DNA of 64,000 nt from Microbacterium sp. Marseille-Q6648 (GCF_943181415.1 NZ_CALPBZ010000003.1:124001-188000); one strand, 5' to 3'. Shown: positions 1-9,700, counted from the first letter of the stretch. Notes: generated by a model not told the origin, from the sequence alone. Program-made: numbers and translations.

Positions 1-781
1 TGCGGTCGAGGGTGTCGGCGTCCACGTCGAGCGCCTCGGCGCTCAGTTCAACCTGGGCGATCCCCGACTCGACGGGGACGGCGGCGCGAACGGTCACCTC
101 CTCCGGGAAGGACGTGACGACGGAATCAGCCAGCCATTCGGCCACGGGCCGGTTCACGAGGGCGTCGGCCACGCGGGTGGCGGCGTTCGTCGTCGGGAAC
201 CACCGCAGATCCGGGACGAGGTACTGCCACGTCGGGTCGAAGTAGGCGACCGAGTACCGCTGGTACACGCTCGGGAAGACGTCGCGGTCCAGCACGATCC
301 CGTCGGGCGCGTCGGTGATGCGCCACTCGCCGTCGGACTGCTGAGCCAGCCGGTACGACAGCACGGTGGTGCCGGCCGCCACCGGCTCGTAGGCCCCACC
401 GTCATCGACCGTCGCGATCGCGACGACCGACAGGGTCACGGTGCCGTCCTCCCCCACGTCGTAGATGCGGTCTCCCGGAAGGACCACGGTGACGCCCGCC
501 TCGGGACGCCAGTCGGTGAACTCGGGTGCAAGGAACTCTCGGGCTCGCGCCCAGCTGTCGGTGGGCCCGGAACCGGCGCGGATGAATCCCTCCACGATGT
601 CCTCGGGCGCAGCGCCGGGCTGCGGACGATCGGGCAGGAAGATCGTGTCCTGCGGGGCACCGGTGTCCTCCGCCTCCTGGCCCGGATAGACCGGACCGCT
701 CGTGGGCAGGCCGGCGCATGCGGCGAGCGCGACTGCGAGGATCATGGCGAGCAGGGCGGCGAGGCCGCGACGAACCGTCAT
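1..781 (-). CDS. lpqB: LpqB family lipoprotein (3' end outside window)
   Basis: Lipoprotein of the MtrAB-LpqB system, which modulates the MtrB sensor kinase from outside the membrane in actinobacteria (family knowledge). The ATG at 781 opens a typical lipoprotein signal: MTVRRG, a hydrophobic stretch, then the lipobox LAAC with the lipidated Cys at residue 22. About 260 codons are present, covering the mature N-terminus and the start of the GerMN-like region; the rest lies beyond base 1. The start overlaps the mtrB stop by 4 bp (ATGA), so it is translationally coupled and last of the visible mtrA-mtrB-lpqB operon. Identity rests on lipobox plus position. Confidence 0.9.
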   Translation of the reverse strand, partial: MTVRRGLAALLAMILAVALAACAGLPTSGPVYPGQEAEDTGAPQDTIFLPDRPQPGAAPEDIVEGFIRAGSGPTDSWARAREFLAPEFTDWRPEAGVTVVLPGDRIYDVGEDGTVTLSVVAIATVDDGGAYEPVAAGTTVLSYRLAQQSDGEWRITDAPDGIVLDRDVFPSVYQRYSVAYFDPTWQYLVPDLRWFPTTNAATRVADALVNRPVAEWLADSVVTSFPEEVTVRAAVPVESGIAQVELSAEALDVDADTLDR

Positions 782-2493
782 GCGGAGCCTCCTGCCGGGG
801 CGGCCCGGCGCGCGTCCTGAGCGAGATCGGCCGGCGGCACCTCGATCGGCTGGGTCAGTCCGAGGGCGTCGATCCCGGCGGCGGCGTCGTCGGCGGGATG
901 CACGTCGATGGGGGACGTCACCTCGCCTGTGCCGCTTCCTCTCGGGAGCGTCAGGACGAAATGGGTGCCGCGGCCGGGTTCGCTCCACACCGCCAGCTCG
1001 CCGCCGTGCAGGCGCGCGTCGCCGAGGGCGATGGACAGTCCGAGCCCGGTGCCGCCGATCGTTCTGGTGCGTGACGGGTCCGCACGCCAGAAGCGGTCGA
1101 ACACCCGCTCAGCGTCCTCCGGTCGCATCCCCAGACCGTAGTCCCGCACGCCGATAGCGACGGCCTGCTGGCTGCTGTCGACCGTGACCACGATCGGTCG
1201 TCCCTCGCCGTGCTCGATGGCGTTGCCCAGCAGATTGCGCACGATCCGCCGCACGCGCCGCGGGTCCATGTCGACCGGAGAATACCCGCCCGGGGCCACC
1301 AATCTCACGTCCGTGCCGTGCTGCTCGGCGAGCTGGTGCATCGAGGCGATGACATCCTCGGCGAGGTGGGCGAGGCTCGTCGGCTCGAGCTCGAGCTGCA
1401 CCGAGCCGGCGTCGTAGCGGCTGATCTCCAACAGGTCGGTCAGCAGGGTCTCGAATCGCTGCACCTGCGCGTTGAGGAGTTCCGCGGCGCGTCCGGTGGT
1501 CGGATCGAAGTCCTCGCGCTGGTCGTAGATCATGTCGGCGGCGAGGCGGATCGTGGTCAACGGGGTGCGCAGCTCGTGCGACACGTCCGACACGAAGCGC
1601 TGCTGGACGAGCGACAGGTCCGCAAGTTCTTTGATCTGCGACTCGATGCTGTCGGCCATGGCGTTGAAGGATCGACCGAGGGTGGCCAGCTCATCCTCTC
1701 CCCGCACCGGGAGACGGACGCCCAGACGACCCGCGGCGAGCTTCGCGCTCGTCTCCGCCGCCTCGGCGATCGGGATCGTCACCGAGCGCAGCACGAACCA
1801 CGAGATGCCGCCGATGAGAACGACCAGGGCGATACCCGAGAACCACAGCGTGCCGTGCACGAAGCCGAGCGTCTGAGCGGCGCCGGCCAGGTCGTAGGCG
1901 AAGTACAGCTCGTACGGACCCACATCCGGCACCTGCAGCTGCTGCCCGATCATGATGCCCGGCACCTCGCCGCCCTCGGCGGGGAGGGCGACGGACTGCC
2001 ACCACTGCTGGTCCGCGCCGAGCTGAACCCGATCGCGCAGCCCGTCCGAGATGATCTCCTCCGCCCACGGGGCGGTGGCGAAATCCTGGGGGGCGTTGTC
2101 GGTCGGCGGTCCGATGCGGAAGACGGCGAACATATCCGCGGCCGACTGCTGACGCAGCTCGGTGTTGACCGCGGTCATGACGTTCTGCAGCCGCACCTGA
2201 TCTCCCTGCGGCGCCGCACTGTCGAGGGTCGTCTGAGCTGTCGCGGTCGCCCGCTGGGCATCGGTGAGGACTTGGCGCAGCCGTGAGTCGAACAGGTCGT
2301 TCTGAATCGCCAGCGCCATCCACACGCACGCGACGGCGACCGCGAGCGAGGTCAGGCCGAGCGTCACCACGAGCGTCCGGAACCGCAGCGACCGCCGCCA
2401 GAGGCTGGCGACCCGCCGCGGCCACGTGCGCCACTCGCGCCAGGTGTCCAGCGACGCCGTCGTCGCCGTCACGCCCGTGCCGGTGGAGACCAC
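778..2493 (-). CDS. mtrB: MtrB sensor histidine kinase
   Basis: Membrane sensor kinase that phosphorylates MtrA; the pair controls cell-wall remodelling and division in actinobacteria. 571 aa from a GTG start. TM1 is at about residues 40-62, an extracytoplasmic sensor domain at 65-212, TM2 at about 213-236, then HAMP. The HisKA motif SDVSHELRTPL places the phospho-accepting His at 306. The ATPase domain shows N box NLLGNAIEHGEG, G1 DYGLGM, F box FDRFWRADPSR and G2 GGTGLGLS. Only 7 bp separate it from the mtrA stop, and its TGA overlaps the lpqB start. All catalytic motifs are intact. Confidence 0.97.
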   Translation of the reverse strand: MVSTGTGVTATTASLDTWREWRTWPRRVASLWRRSLRFRTLVVTLGLTSLAVAVACVWMALAIQNDLFDSRLRQVLTDAQRATATAQTTLDSAAPQGDQVRLQNVMTAVNTELRQQSAADMFAVFRIGPPTDNAPQDFATAPWAEEIISDGLRDRVQLGADQQWWQSVALPAEGGEVPGIMIGQQLQVPDVGPYELYFAYDLAGAAQTLGFVHGTLWFSGIALVVLIGGISWFVLRSVTIPIAEAAETSAKLAAGRLGVRLPVRGEDELATLGRSFNAMADSIESQIKELADLSLVQQRFVSDVSHELRTPLTTIRLAADMIYDQREDFDPTTGRAAELLNAQVQRFETLLTDLLEISRYDAGSVQLELEPTSLAHLAEDVIASMHQLAEQHGTDVRLVAPGGYSPVDMDPRRVRRIVRNLLGNAIEHGEGRPIVVTVDSSQQAVAIGVRDYGLGMRPEDAERVFDRFWRADPSRTRTIGGTGLGLSIALGDARLHGGELAVWSEPGRGTHFVLTLPRGSGTGEVTSPIDVHPADDAAAGIDALGLTQPIEVPPADLAQDARRAAPAGGSA

Positions 2494-2500
2494 AGCAGGC

Positions 2501-3181
2501 TCACACGACGGCGCCGGCGCGGTACCCGACGCCGCGGACCGTCGTGACGATCTTGGGGTTGTCGGGGTCGCGCTCGACCTTCGCCCGCAGCCGCTGCACG
2601 TGCACGTTCACCAGCCGCGTGTCCGCCTTGTAGTGGTAGCCCCACACCTGCTCGAGGAGCATCTCGCGCGAGAACACCTGCTGCGGTTTGGACGCCAGGG
2701 CGACCAGGAGCTCGAACTCCAGCGGCGTCAGCCCGATCGGCGCGTCCCCGCGGCGGACCTCGTGGGCCGAGACGTCGACGATGAGGTCCCCGATGCGCAG
2801 GACGTCGCCCGTGGGGCTGCCCGCGGGGCGCAAGCGCGTCTTGATGCGGGCGACGAGCTCTTTCGGGTTGAAGGGCTTGACGATGTAGTCATCGGCCCCC
2901 GACTCCAGTCCCTTGACGACGTCGGCGGTGTCCGTGCGGGCCGTGAGCATGATGATCGGGATGCCGGACTCGGCGCGCACGCGGGTGCAGATCTCGATCC
3001 CGTCCATCCCCGGCAGCATGAGGTCGAGCAGGATGAGGTCGGGCCTCTCGGAACGCCAGGTCTCGACCGCCTGCGCGCCGTCGGCGCAGAAGACCGTGTC
3101 GAACCCCTCGGTGCGCAGGACGATGCCGATCATCTCAGCCAGGGCGGTGTCGTCATCGACCACCAGGATGCGTGATGTCAT
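2501..3181 (-). CDS. mtrA: MtrA response regulator
   Basis: OmpR/PhoB-type response regulator, partner of MtrB. The ATG at 3181 gives 226 aa, matching the usual MtrA length; an AAGGA motif lies about 11 nt upstream. A longer open frame to 3343 would run into the divergent promoter region and is not used. The receiver domain starts TSRILVVDDD with phospho-Asp 53 in ILLDLMLPGMDG. The C-terminal winged helix ends with the conserved VTTVRGVGYR. It is the first gene of mtrA-mtrB-lpqB. A possible -10 TACTCT lies at 3257-3252 on the minus strand. Confidence 0.97.
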   Translation of the reverse strand: MTSRILVVDDDTALAEMIGIVLRTEGFDTVFCADGAQAVETWRSERPDLILLDLMLPGMDGIEICTRVRAESGIPIIMLTARTDTADVVKGLESGADDYIVKPFNPKELVARIKTRLRPAGSPTGDVLRIGDLIVDVSAHEVRRGDAPIGLTPLEFELLVALASKPQQVFSREMLLEQVWGYHYKADTRLVNVHVQRLRAKVERDPDNPKIVTTVRGVGYRAGAVV

Positions 3182-3362
3182 CTGCCGCGTCGTCCTTTGC
3201 GTCGGGATGGGGGCACGGCGATGAGTGCACCGGTCCCCGTGCGCTTCCCACAGAGTAGTCGACCTCACGCGCGGTGCCGCCCAGCGCGCGCCGTGGGTTC
3301 GCCCAGCATCGCCCGCCCTGTGTGCCACGATAGGGATGGCCACGACGCACGAGGGGGAAACC

Positions 3363-4649
3363 GTGACCGCCTATCCCGCCTGGACGCCGGCATCCCGGCC
3401 GGGCATCATCCCGCTGCATCCGCTGTCGTTCGGGACGATCCTCGGCCGCTCGTTCGCCGCGCTGCGGCAGAATCCTCGCGTCCTGCTCGGCTTCGCGCTC
3501 CTCGTCCAGACCGTGGGATACCTGGTGGTGCTCGCCGCCGTGGGCGGGATCGCCATCGCGTCGTTCTCGCGACTGGACACGGTGCGTCCGGGCACCGAGG
3601 AGTTCGATCAGATCACCGCGGGTTCCGTGGCGATCACCCTCGTGGCGGGGCTGGTGCTCGGCCTCGCCGCCGGCGCGCTCGGGGTCATCGTCCAGGGCAT
3701 CGTGGTCACCGAGGTCTCGCACGCCGCTGTCGCCGAGAAGCTGTCGCTCGGGGCCCTGTGGCGTCGAGTCAGGCCGGTCGCCCTGCGTCTGATCGGCTAC
3801 GCGTTCCTCGTGGCGCTCGCCGTCCTGGCGGTGATCGCGATCGTCGTCGCGCTGCTGTTCGCGATAGGGATGGCCGCGCCCCCCGCCGCCATCGGGCTGG
3901 CGGTGCTGGTCTTCTTCGCGGCGCTGCCCCTCAGCCTGTGGCTGTCGACGAAGCTGCTGCTGGCCCCCGCGGCGATCATCATCGAGCGCGCGACGATCCG
4001 CGCAGCCGTGGTCCGGGCGTGGACCCTCGTGCGCGGACGCTTCTGGTCCACACTCGGGATCATCGTCGTGATCTCCCTGGTCTTCGGCGCCGTAGCCCAG
4101 GTCGTCACGCTCCCCTTCTCCTTCCTCTCGGCAGGACTGTCCTCCATCATCGCCCCGACCGGCGCCCCCGACGCGGCGGCGGTGATCGGGATGATCGTGA
4201 CCCTCCTGCTCGCGCAGGCGGTGACGCTCCTCATCCAGTCGGTCGCCGTCGTGGTGCAGTCCACGGCGACGGCCATCGTGTACATCGACTGCCGCATGCG
4301 GCGCGAGGGCCTCGATCTGGACCTGCTCTCGTACGTCGAGAAGAGGGATGCCGGGACAGCGGATCTCCCCGATCCCTACCTCGTCGGCATCGGCCGCCTC
4401 GCCGCCCCGCGCTTCCCCGCTCCGTACGGCGCCCCGCCCTACCCCGGGGTGCCGTCGTACCCGGCCGCGTCCCACGGCGCGCCACCACGCTATGCGCCGC
4501 CTCCGACCGCGCCCCGTCGCACCCCGGCCGCGCCGCCGAGCGTTCCGCCCTACGCCGGCGGGCCGGGCGTCCCGCCCGCTCCGCCGCATCCGACGCAGTG
4601 GGCCGCGCCGGGTGCCGCTCCTGACGACCGCGGCGCATCGGCGTCGTGA
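3363..4649 (+). CDS. Polytopic membrane protein, glycerophosphodiester phosphodiesterase membrane-domain type
   Basis: Hydrophobic protein of 428 aa with about six membrane segments between residues 20 and 300 and a Pro/Ala/Tyr-rich cytoplasmic tail (repeated APPYPG-like motifs) after about 340. It resembles the GPDPase membrane domain family by its PLSFGTILGRSFAALRQNP opening and paired hydrophobic repeats; no phosphodiesterase catalytic domain is present. The GTG at 3363 is preferred because GAGGGGG sits just before it and the upstream in-frame ATG at 3336 overlaps a likely -10 box (TAGGGA, 3331-3336). First gene of an operon running to 8776; its stop overlaps the next GTG by 4 bp. Function unknown. 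Confidence 0.8.
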   Translation: MTAYPAWTPASRPGIIPLHPLSFGTILGRSFAALRQNPRVLLGFALLVQTVGYLVVLAAVGGIAIASFSRLDTVRPGTEEFDQITAGSVAITLVAGLVLGLAAGALGVIVQGIVVTEVSHAAVAEKLSLGALWRRVRPVALRLIGYAFLVALAVLAVIAIVVALLFAIGMAAPPAAIGLAVLVFFAALPLSLWLSTKLLLAPAAIIIERATIRAAVVRAWTLVRGRFWSTLGIIVVISLVFGAVAQVVTLPFSFLSAGLSSIIAPTGAPDAAAVIGMIVTLLLAQAVTLLIQSVAVVVQSTATAIVYIDCRMRREGLDLDLLSYVEKRDAGTADLPDPYLVGIGRLAAPRFPAPYGAPPYPGVPSYPAASHGAPPRYAPPPTAPRRTPAAPPSVPPYAGGPGVPPAPPHPTQWAAPGAAPDDRGASAS

Positions 4650-5302
4650 CCGCGACGCCGGCCGCAGCCCCGCCGCTCATCCCCGACGGGGAAGAAGGGC
4701 GCGAGTGGGCGCGGCGCGAGCTCGCCGATCCCGCGTACGACGCCGCCGAGCCGACGTTCCTCGACCGTGCGGCGAGCGCCGTCGGCGAATTCTTCGCCGA
4801 TCTCTTCTCCGCGGATGTGCCCCCCGCGATCGGGTCCACTTTCGCGCTGGTGGCGGCGGTCGTCGTCGCGGCGGTCATCCTCGCCGCCTTCCTCATCTGG
4901 GGGCTCCCGCGCGCCACTCATCGAGCGCACGGCACGACGCGGACCCTCTTCGACGAGGACGATGAGCGGACGGCGGATGAGCTCCGCCGCGACGCCGCCG
5001 TTCACGCCGATCGCGGTGAGTGGGCCGCCGCGATCGTCCTGCGGTTCCGGGCACTGGCGCGCGGCACGGTAGAGCGCGGGGTCGTCCACACGCCGCCCGG
5101 CACGACGGTGCACGGCTTCGCGCGCGCCGCCGCTCGCGCCTTCCCGGGCTGTGCTGGCGCACTCGAAGACGCCGCCGCCGCCTTCGACGACGTCCGCTAC
5201 CTGCGCCGACCGGGCACCGAGGCCCTGTACCGGGTCGTCGTGACGGCCGACGAGGCGGTCGTCTCCCAGCGTGTGGCGACCGCCTCGGCGGTGCCGGCGT
5301 GA
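4646..5302 (+). CDS. DUF4129 domain protein
   Basis: 218 aa from a GTG overlapping the previous stop (GTGA). One strong membrane segment spans about residues 65-90; the flanking cytosolic region holds the DUF4129 domain, with ELRRDAAVHADRGEW, AIVLRFRALAR and the FDDVRYLRRPGTEALYR region typical of the family. DUF4129 proteins accompany MoxR ATPase and DUF58 proteins, and some are fused to transglutaminases, which suggests a role in a MoxR-linked assembly or envelope process. The exact function is not known. Confidence 0.85.
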   Translation: MTATPAAAPPLIPDGEEGREWARRELADPAYDAAEPTFLDRAASAVGEFFADLFSADVPPAIGSTFALVAAVVVAAVILAAFLIWGLPRATHRAHGTTRTLFDEDDERTADELRRDAAVHADRGEWAAAIVLRFRALARGTVERGVVHTPPGTTVHGFARAAARAFPGCAGALEDAAAAFDDVRYLRRPGTEALYRVVVTADEAVVSQRVATASAVPA

Positions 5303-6480
5303 CGCCGGCGGCGACCGACGCGGTCGCGGCGACGCCGTCGCGTCGTCGCCGCATCGCGGCGTGGACGGCGATCGGCATCGTGCTCCTGGTGGTCGGCGGC
5401 GCAGGAGCGTGGATCTCGGGCCTCGGCGACTGGACTCAGCGCGGTGCGCTCGATCCCGAGTCGGCCGGCCCCGCAGGCACCCGCGCCATCGCCCGGATCC
5501 TCGAGCAGAACGGCGTGGAGGTCATGGTGACCCGGGATCGACTCGCCGCCGCCGAAGCCCTCGCACAGCGCTCCGCCACCCTCGCCCTGCCCGATGCGCC
5601 GGCGCTCTCGGACGACGGTCTGCGCGCGCTGACGGCCGGCGCCGCGGACGTCGTGCTCCTGGACCCGCGCTCCCGCACTCTCGAACTTCTCCTGCCGGGG
5701 TCGTCCCCCGCCGGCGAGGCGGACGGCGCACTCGTCGATCCGGCCTGCCCGCGGGACGAGGCGCAGCGCGCGGGCGCGGTGATGCCGGGAGCGGTCTACC
5801 TCGCCGGCGACGAGGTCACCGCGTGCTACCCGTCGGGGGCGGGAGCCGGCCTGCTCGTGGCCGAAGACGGCGGCACGCGTGTCTCCGCGCTGGACGCGCG
5901 TGCGCTCCTCGCCAACGACGTCCTCGCCGATGAGGGCAACGCCGCACTCGGTCTGAACCTGCTGGGGCGCCACGCCGTCGTCGTCTGGTATCTGCCCACC
6001 CTGGCCGACAGCGACATCGAGGACACCGACGTCACCCTCGGCGAACTGACACCGCCGTGGGTGAGCCCGGCCATCGTGCTGCTGCTCGCGGCAGGCGTCG
6101 CCGCCGGCGTCTGGCGCGGCCGCCGATTCGGGCCCCTGGTGGCCGAGCGCCTTCCCGTGACCGTCCGTGCGGCCGAGACGGCGGAGGGCCGCGCGCGCCT
6201 GTACTCACGGGCGCGCGACGCGGGGCACGCCGCCGATCAGCTGCGGCTGGACACGCTCGATCGGCTGGCGCGGCTCGTCGGACTCGGCCCGAGCGCGAGC
6301 GCGCTCGAGGTGTCGGATGCCGCGGCAGCGGTCTCGGGACGGGATCCCCGTGCGGTGCGCGCCGTCCTCGTCGACGGGGTCCCCGCCTCCGACGCCGACC
6401 TCGTCGCCCTCAGCGTGACTCTTCGCGATCTGGAGCGGGCCGTGCACGCGGCCGCCCGACAGGAAAGGACCAACCGATGA
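5299..6480 (+). CDS. DUF4350 domain membrane protein
   Basis: 393 aa from a GTG overlapping the previous gene. N-terminal TM at about residues 20-42, an extracytoplasmic DUF4350 region (GldG/ABC-type periplasmic fold in the family) with GTRAIARILEQNGVEV near the start, a second TM at about 255-275 (WVSPAIVLLLAAGVAAGVW), then a cytosolic helical tail with RARLYSRARDAGHAADQLR. It sits between DUF4129 and MoxR, the standard actinobacterial order. Likely part of the same membrane complex (inference). Confidence 0.85.
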   Translation: MTPAATDAVAATPSRRRRIAAWTAIGIVLLVVGGAGAWISGLGDWTQRGALDPESAGPAGTRAIARILEQNGVEVMVTRDRLAAAEALAQRSATLALPDAPALSDDGLRALTAGAADVVLLDPRSRTLELLLPGSSPAGEADGALVDPACPRDEAQRAGAVMPGAVYLAGDEVTACYPSGAGAGLLVAEDGGTRVSALDARALLANDVLADEGNAALGLNLLGRHAVVVWYLPTLADSDIEDTDVTLGELTPPWVSPAIVLLLAAGVAAGVWRGRRFGPLVAERLPVTVRAAETAEGRARLYSRARDAGHAADQLRLDTLDRLARLVGLGPSASALEVSDAAAAVSGRDPRAVRAVLVDGVPASDADLVALSVTLRDLERAVHAAARQERTNR

Positions 6481-7463
6481 CCGACTCCCCCGCGCGCCCC
6501 GGCGCCCCGGACGATGCCGCCCTGCGCGACGCGATGAACCGCGTCCGCGTCGAGGTGGGGAAGGCGGTCGTCGGACAGGACGGAACGGTGACCGGGCTCC
6601 TCATCGCGCTGCTCGCCCGTGGCCACGTGCTGCTGGAAGGTGTGCCGGGGGTCGCCAAGACTCTCCTCGTGCGCGCGCTCAGCACCGCCCTGGGACTCGA
6701 GACGCGGCGCGTGCAGTTCACGCCCGATCTCATGCCCGGGGACGTCTCCGGGTCGCTCGTGTACGACGCGCGGACGGGTGAGTTCGAGTTCCGCGAGGGC
6801 CCGGTGTTCACGCACGTGCTGCTCGCCGACGAGATCAATCGCACCCCGCCGAAGACCCAGGCCGCCCTGCTCGAGGCGATGGAGGAGCGGCAGGTCTCGA
6901 CGGACGGCGTCACGCGCCCGCTCCCGGATCCGTTCCTGGTAGCCGCGACCCAGAACCCCATCGAGCACGAGGGCACGTACACGCTGCCCGAGGCGCAGCT
7001 CGACCGCTTCCTGCTGAAGCTCGTCGTCGATCTTCCGGCGCGCGACGCCGAGTTCGCGGTCCTTCGTCGCCACGCCGCCGGCTTCGACCCCCGCGATCTG
7101 GCGGCCGCGGGCCTGGGACGGGTCGTCACCGCGGACGAGATCCGCGCAGCACAGCGCGCCGCGGCATCCGTCACCGTGTCGGACGACGTGCTCGGCTACG
7201 TCGTCGACCTCGCCCACGCGACGCGGCGGAGCCCCTCGGTGCAGTTGGGGGTGAGCCCGCGCGCTTCGACCGCGCTGCTGGCGGCGGCGAAGGCGTGGGC
7301 CTGGCTCGGCGGCTATCCGGCGATCACACCCGACCATGTCCAGACGATGGTGGTGCCCACGTGGCGGCACCGCATCCGGCTGCGCCCCGATGCGGAACTC
7401 GAGGGCGTCTCGGTCGACGCCGTGCTCGGCTCGGTCCTGCAGCAGACGCGCGTGCCGATCTGA
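6477..7463 (+). CDS. MoxR family AAA+ ATPase
   Basis: 328-aa AAA+ ATPase of the MoxR branch, usually a chaperone-like partner of DUF58/VWA proteins. Walker A is GVPGVAKT (residues 55-62) and Walker B VLLADEINR (about 114-122); sensor 1 is seen in VAATQNPIEHEGTY, followed by the PEAQLDRFLLK arginine-finger region. Start ATG at 6477 with AGGAAAGGA 8-16 nt upstream, overlapping the DUF4350 stop by 4 bp. Complete and typical in length. Confidence 0.95.
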   Translation: MTDSPARPGAPDDAALRDAMNRVRVEVGKAVVGQDGTVTGLLIALLARGHVLLEGVPGVAKTLLVRALSTALGLETRRVQFTPDLMPGDVSGSLVYDARTGEFEFREGPVFTHVLLADEINRTPPKTQAALLEAMEERQVSTDGVTRPLPDPFLVAATQNPIEHEGTYTLPEAQLDRFLLKLVVDLPARDAEFAVLRRHAAGFDPRDLAAAGLGRVVTADEIRAAQRAAASVTVSDDVLGYVVDLAHATRRSPSVQLGVSPRASTALLAAAKAWAWLGGYPAITPDHVQTMVVPTWRHRIRLRPDAELEGVSVDAVLGSVLQQTRVPI

Positions 7464-7474
7464 CCCCGCACCGC

Positions 7475-8776
7475 ATGTTCCTCTCCGCTCGTTCCCCGCT
7501 CCTGGTCGCCGCCGGCGTCGTTCCGGTGGTGCTGCTCTCGCTCGCGGGCATCGACGCGTGGCTTGCCGCGGCCGGCTGGCTCGGGCTGTGTCTCGTCGTG
7601 ATCGCTGCCGACGTCGCACTCGCCGCCGACCCGCGCCGCGTCGAGATCACCCGCGACGTGCCCCGGCGGGTGCGCCGCGGCGAGCCGGCACGGGCGAGCG
7701 TCACCGTGCGGAACACCGGAACGCGTCTGCTGCGCGGGCGCGTGCGCGATGCATGGCAGCCCACGGCGGGAGCCGATCCGTCGCGACCCCGCGTCCTCAT
7801 CCCCCCGGGCGAGGCGCGCACGGTCGGCGTCGCCCTCCTCCCCCGACGTCGCGGCGAGCTGTCCAGCGAGTTCGTGGTCGTGCGCTCGCTCGGGCCCCTC
7901 GGCTTCGCGGGCCGGCAGGCGTCGATCCCCTCGCGTGGCGCCGTGCGCGTCCTGCCCCCGTTCACCTCGCGGCGCCACCTCCCTTCCCGGCTCGCCAGGC
8001 TGCGAGAGCTCGACGGCAACACCAGCCTGCAGGTGCGGGGGCAGGGCACCGAGTTCGACAGCCTGCGCGAGTACGTGCGGGGCGACGACGTGCGCTCCAT
8101 CGATTGGCGGGCCACCGCCCGCTCGGCCACCACGATGCTGCGAACCTGGCGTCCCGAGCGGGACCGGCATGTCGTGATCGTCATCGACACCGGCCGGACG
8201 GCCGCCGCGCGCGTCGGCGACGGGGTGAGACTGGATGCCGCGATGGAGGCGGCGCTGCTGCTGGCGGCACTGGCCTCTCGCGCCGGCGACCACACCCACC
8301 TGCTCATGTTCGACCGCGTCGTGCGCGCCCGGGTCACGCGCGTGGACGGGCCCGGCCTCCTCCCCGCGCTGGTCGACGCGATGGCGCCCGTCGAAGCCCA
8401 GCTGATCGACACCGACTGGACTGCGGGGTTCGCCGCCGCACGCGCCCTGACATCGCGACCCTCGCTCGTGGTGCTGCTCACGGCCCAGGACGCACCCGAC
8501 GCCGCCCGGAGTTTCCTCGGGTCCCTCCCCTCGCTGGCTGCGCGGACCCGCGTCCTCGTCGGCACGGTCACCGACGAGACGCCCGAGCTCCCCGACCGGC
8601 CCGAAGCCGAGGACGTCTATCGCGCCGCCGCCTACGCACGCAGCGCCCGCGACGCCGACGCGGTCGCCCGCGCCATCGGTCGCGCCGGAGGCGAGGCGAT
8701 CGCCGCCGGTCCGGACGACCTGCCACCGCGCATCGCGGACCGCTACCTGGCGCTCAAGGCGGCCGGGCGTCTGTGA
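7475..8776 (+). CDS. DUF58 domain protein
   Basis: 433 aa, starting at the ATG 11 nt after the moxR stop. Two N-terminal membrane segments (about residues 8-50) are followed by a beta-rich region and the DUF58 signature GTEFDSLREYVRGDD then RSIDWRATAR. The C-terminal half is VWA-like, with VIVIDTGRTAAAR as a degenerate metal-ion site. MoxR-DUF58 pairs are thought to act in folding or activating envelope components; the target here is unknown. Last gene of the 3363-8776 operon. Confidence 0.9.
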   Translation: MFLSARSPLLVAAGVVPVVLLSLAGIDAWLAAAGWLGLCLVVIAADVALAADPRRVEITRDVPRRVRRGEPARASVTVRNTGTRLLRGRVRDAWQPTAGADPSRPRVLIPPGEARTVGVALLPRRRGELSSEFVVVRSLGPLGFAGRQASIPSRGAVRVLPPFTSRRHLPSRLARLRELDGNTSLQVRGQGTEFDSLREYVRGDDVRSIDWRATARSATTMLRTWRPERDRHVVIVIDTGRTAAARVGDGVRLDAAMEAALLLAALASRAGDHTHLLMFDRVVRARVTRVDGPGLLPALVDAMAPVEAQLIDTDWTAGFAAARALTSRPSLVVLLTAQDAPDAARSFLGSLPSLAARTRVLVGTVTDETPELPDRPEAEDVYRAAAYARSARDADAVARAIGRAGGEAIAAGPDDLPPRIADRYLALKAAGRL

Positions 8777-8875
8777 ACCCCCTCCCGCGCCGCGCGGACA
8801 CGCCGGCCCCCGGGTCGTGATCCTGCGCGCGGACCCCGAGCGGCGATATCCTCACCGCGAGAGAAGGAGCTCGCC

Positions 8876-9688
8876 ATGCCCTCGTCCAAAACCCCGCGCG
8901 ACACCGTCGCCTCCGCCCCCGCCTACACCACCACCGAACGCCTCGTCGCTGAAGCGCTCGGCACCTTCCTGCTCGTCTTCGGCTCGATCGGCACGGCGCT
9001 GTTCGCCGCCGACTTCGGCGCGAGCGACGCCGGCACGTCTCTGGGCGTCGGCTTCGTCGGCGTCGCCCTCGCCTTCGGTCTCACCCTCTTGGCCGGCATC
9101 TACACGTGGGGCCCGATCTCGGGCGGCCATTTCAACCCCGCCGTCACGGTGGGCCTCGCCGCGTCCGGGCGCTTCGCGTGGAAGGACGCACCGGGCTACA
9201 TCGCCGCCCAGCTCGTCGGTGGCGCGGTCGGAACGACGCTGATCGTGCTCATCGGCATCTTCGGCCCCGGAACCTGGCTGAGCGATGCGCAGAACGCCGG
9301 CTTCGCAAGCAACGGCTGGGACGAGCTGTCGCCGGGCGGCTTCGGATTCGGCGCCGCGGTCATCGCAGAGATCCTCTTCACGGCGATCTTCCTCATGGTG
9401 ATCCTGGGCGTCACCCATCCCCAGCGCGGTACCGCGGGCTTCGCGGGGATCTCGATCGGGCTCACACTGACGTTCATCCACCTGGCCTCGATTCCCATCG
9501 ACAACACCTCGGTCAACCCCGCACGCTCGATCGCCACGGCGATCTACGGCGGGGGCATGGCGCTGGGGCAGCTGTGGGTGTTCATCGTGTTCCCGCTCGT
9601 GGGCGGTCTGCTCGGTGGCCTCATCCACCGCGCCCTGTTCGAGCGCGGCGGCGTGGCCCCGGCTCCGAAGGTCGCGCGCGTGCGCTGA
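8876..9688 (+). CDS. aqpZ: Aquaporin Z, MIP family water channel
   Basis: 270-aa major intrinsic protein. Both NPA boxes are present: GGHFNPAVTVG (NPA at 87-89) and NTSVNPARS (214-216). The selectivity-filter His (202, in TFIHLASIP) and Arg (217) match water-specific AqpZ rather than glycerol channels. Six membrane helices span about residues 22-260. Start ATG has AGAAGGAGC 5 nt upstream; a -10-like TATCCT is at 8847-8852. Monocistronic, ended by the hairpin at 9701-9744. Confidence 0.94.
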   Translation: MPSSKTPRDTVASAPAYTTTERLVAEALGTFLLVFGSIGTALFAADFGASDAGTSLGVGFVGVALAFGLTLLAGIYTWGPISGGHFNPAVTVGLAASGRFAWKDAPGYIAAQLVGGAVGTTLIVLIGIFGPGTWLSDAQNAGFASNGWDELSPGGFGFGAAVIAEILFTAIFLMVILGVTHPQRGTAGFAGISIGLTLTFIHLASIPIDNTSVNPARSIATAIYGGGMALGQLWVFIVFPLVGGLLGGLIHRALFERGGVAPAPKVARVR

Positions 9689-9700
9689 ACCGCCGTCGCG

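Noticed and set aside
3336-3338. ATG as start of the membrane protein at 3363
   Set aside because: It overlaps a probable -10 box, and GAGGGGG supports the GTG at 3363.
3153-4589. 478-codon minus-strand open frame over the first operon gene
   Set aside because: Low-complexity Arg/Gly/Asp sequence, antisense to a membrane protein with coherent helices.
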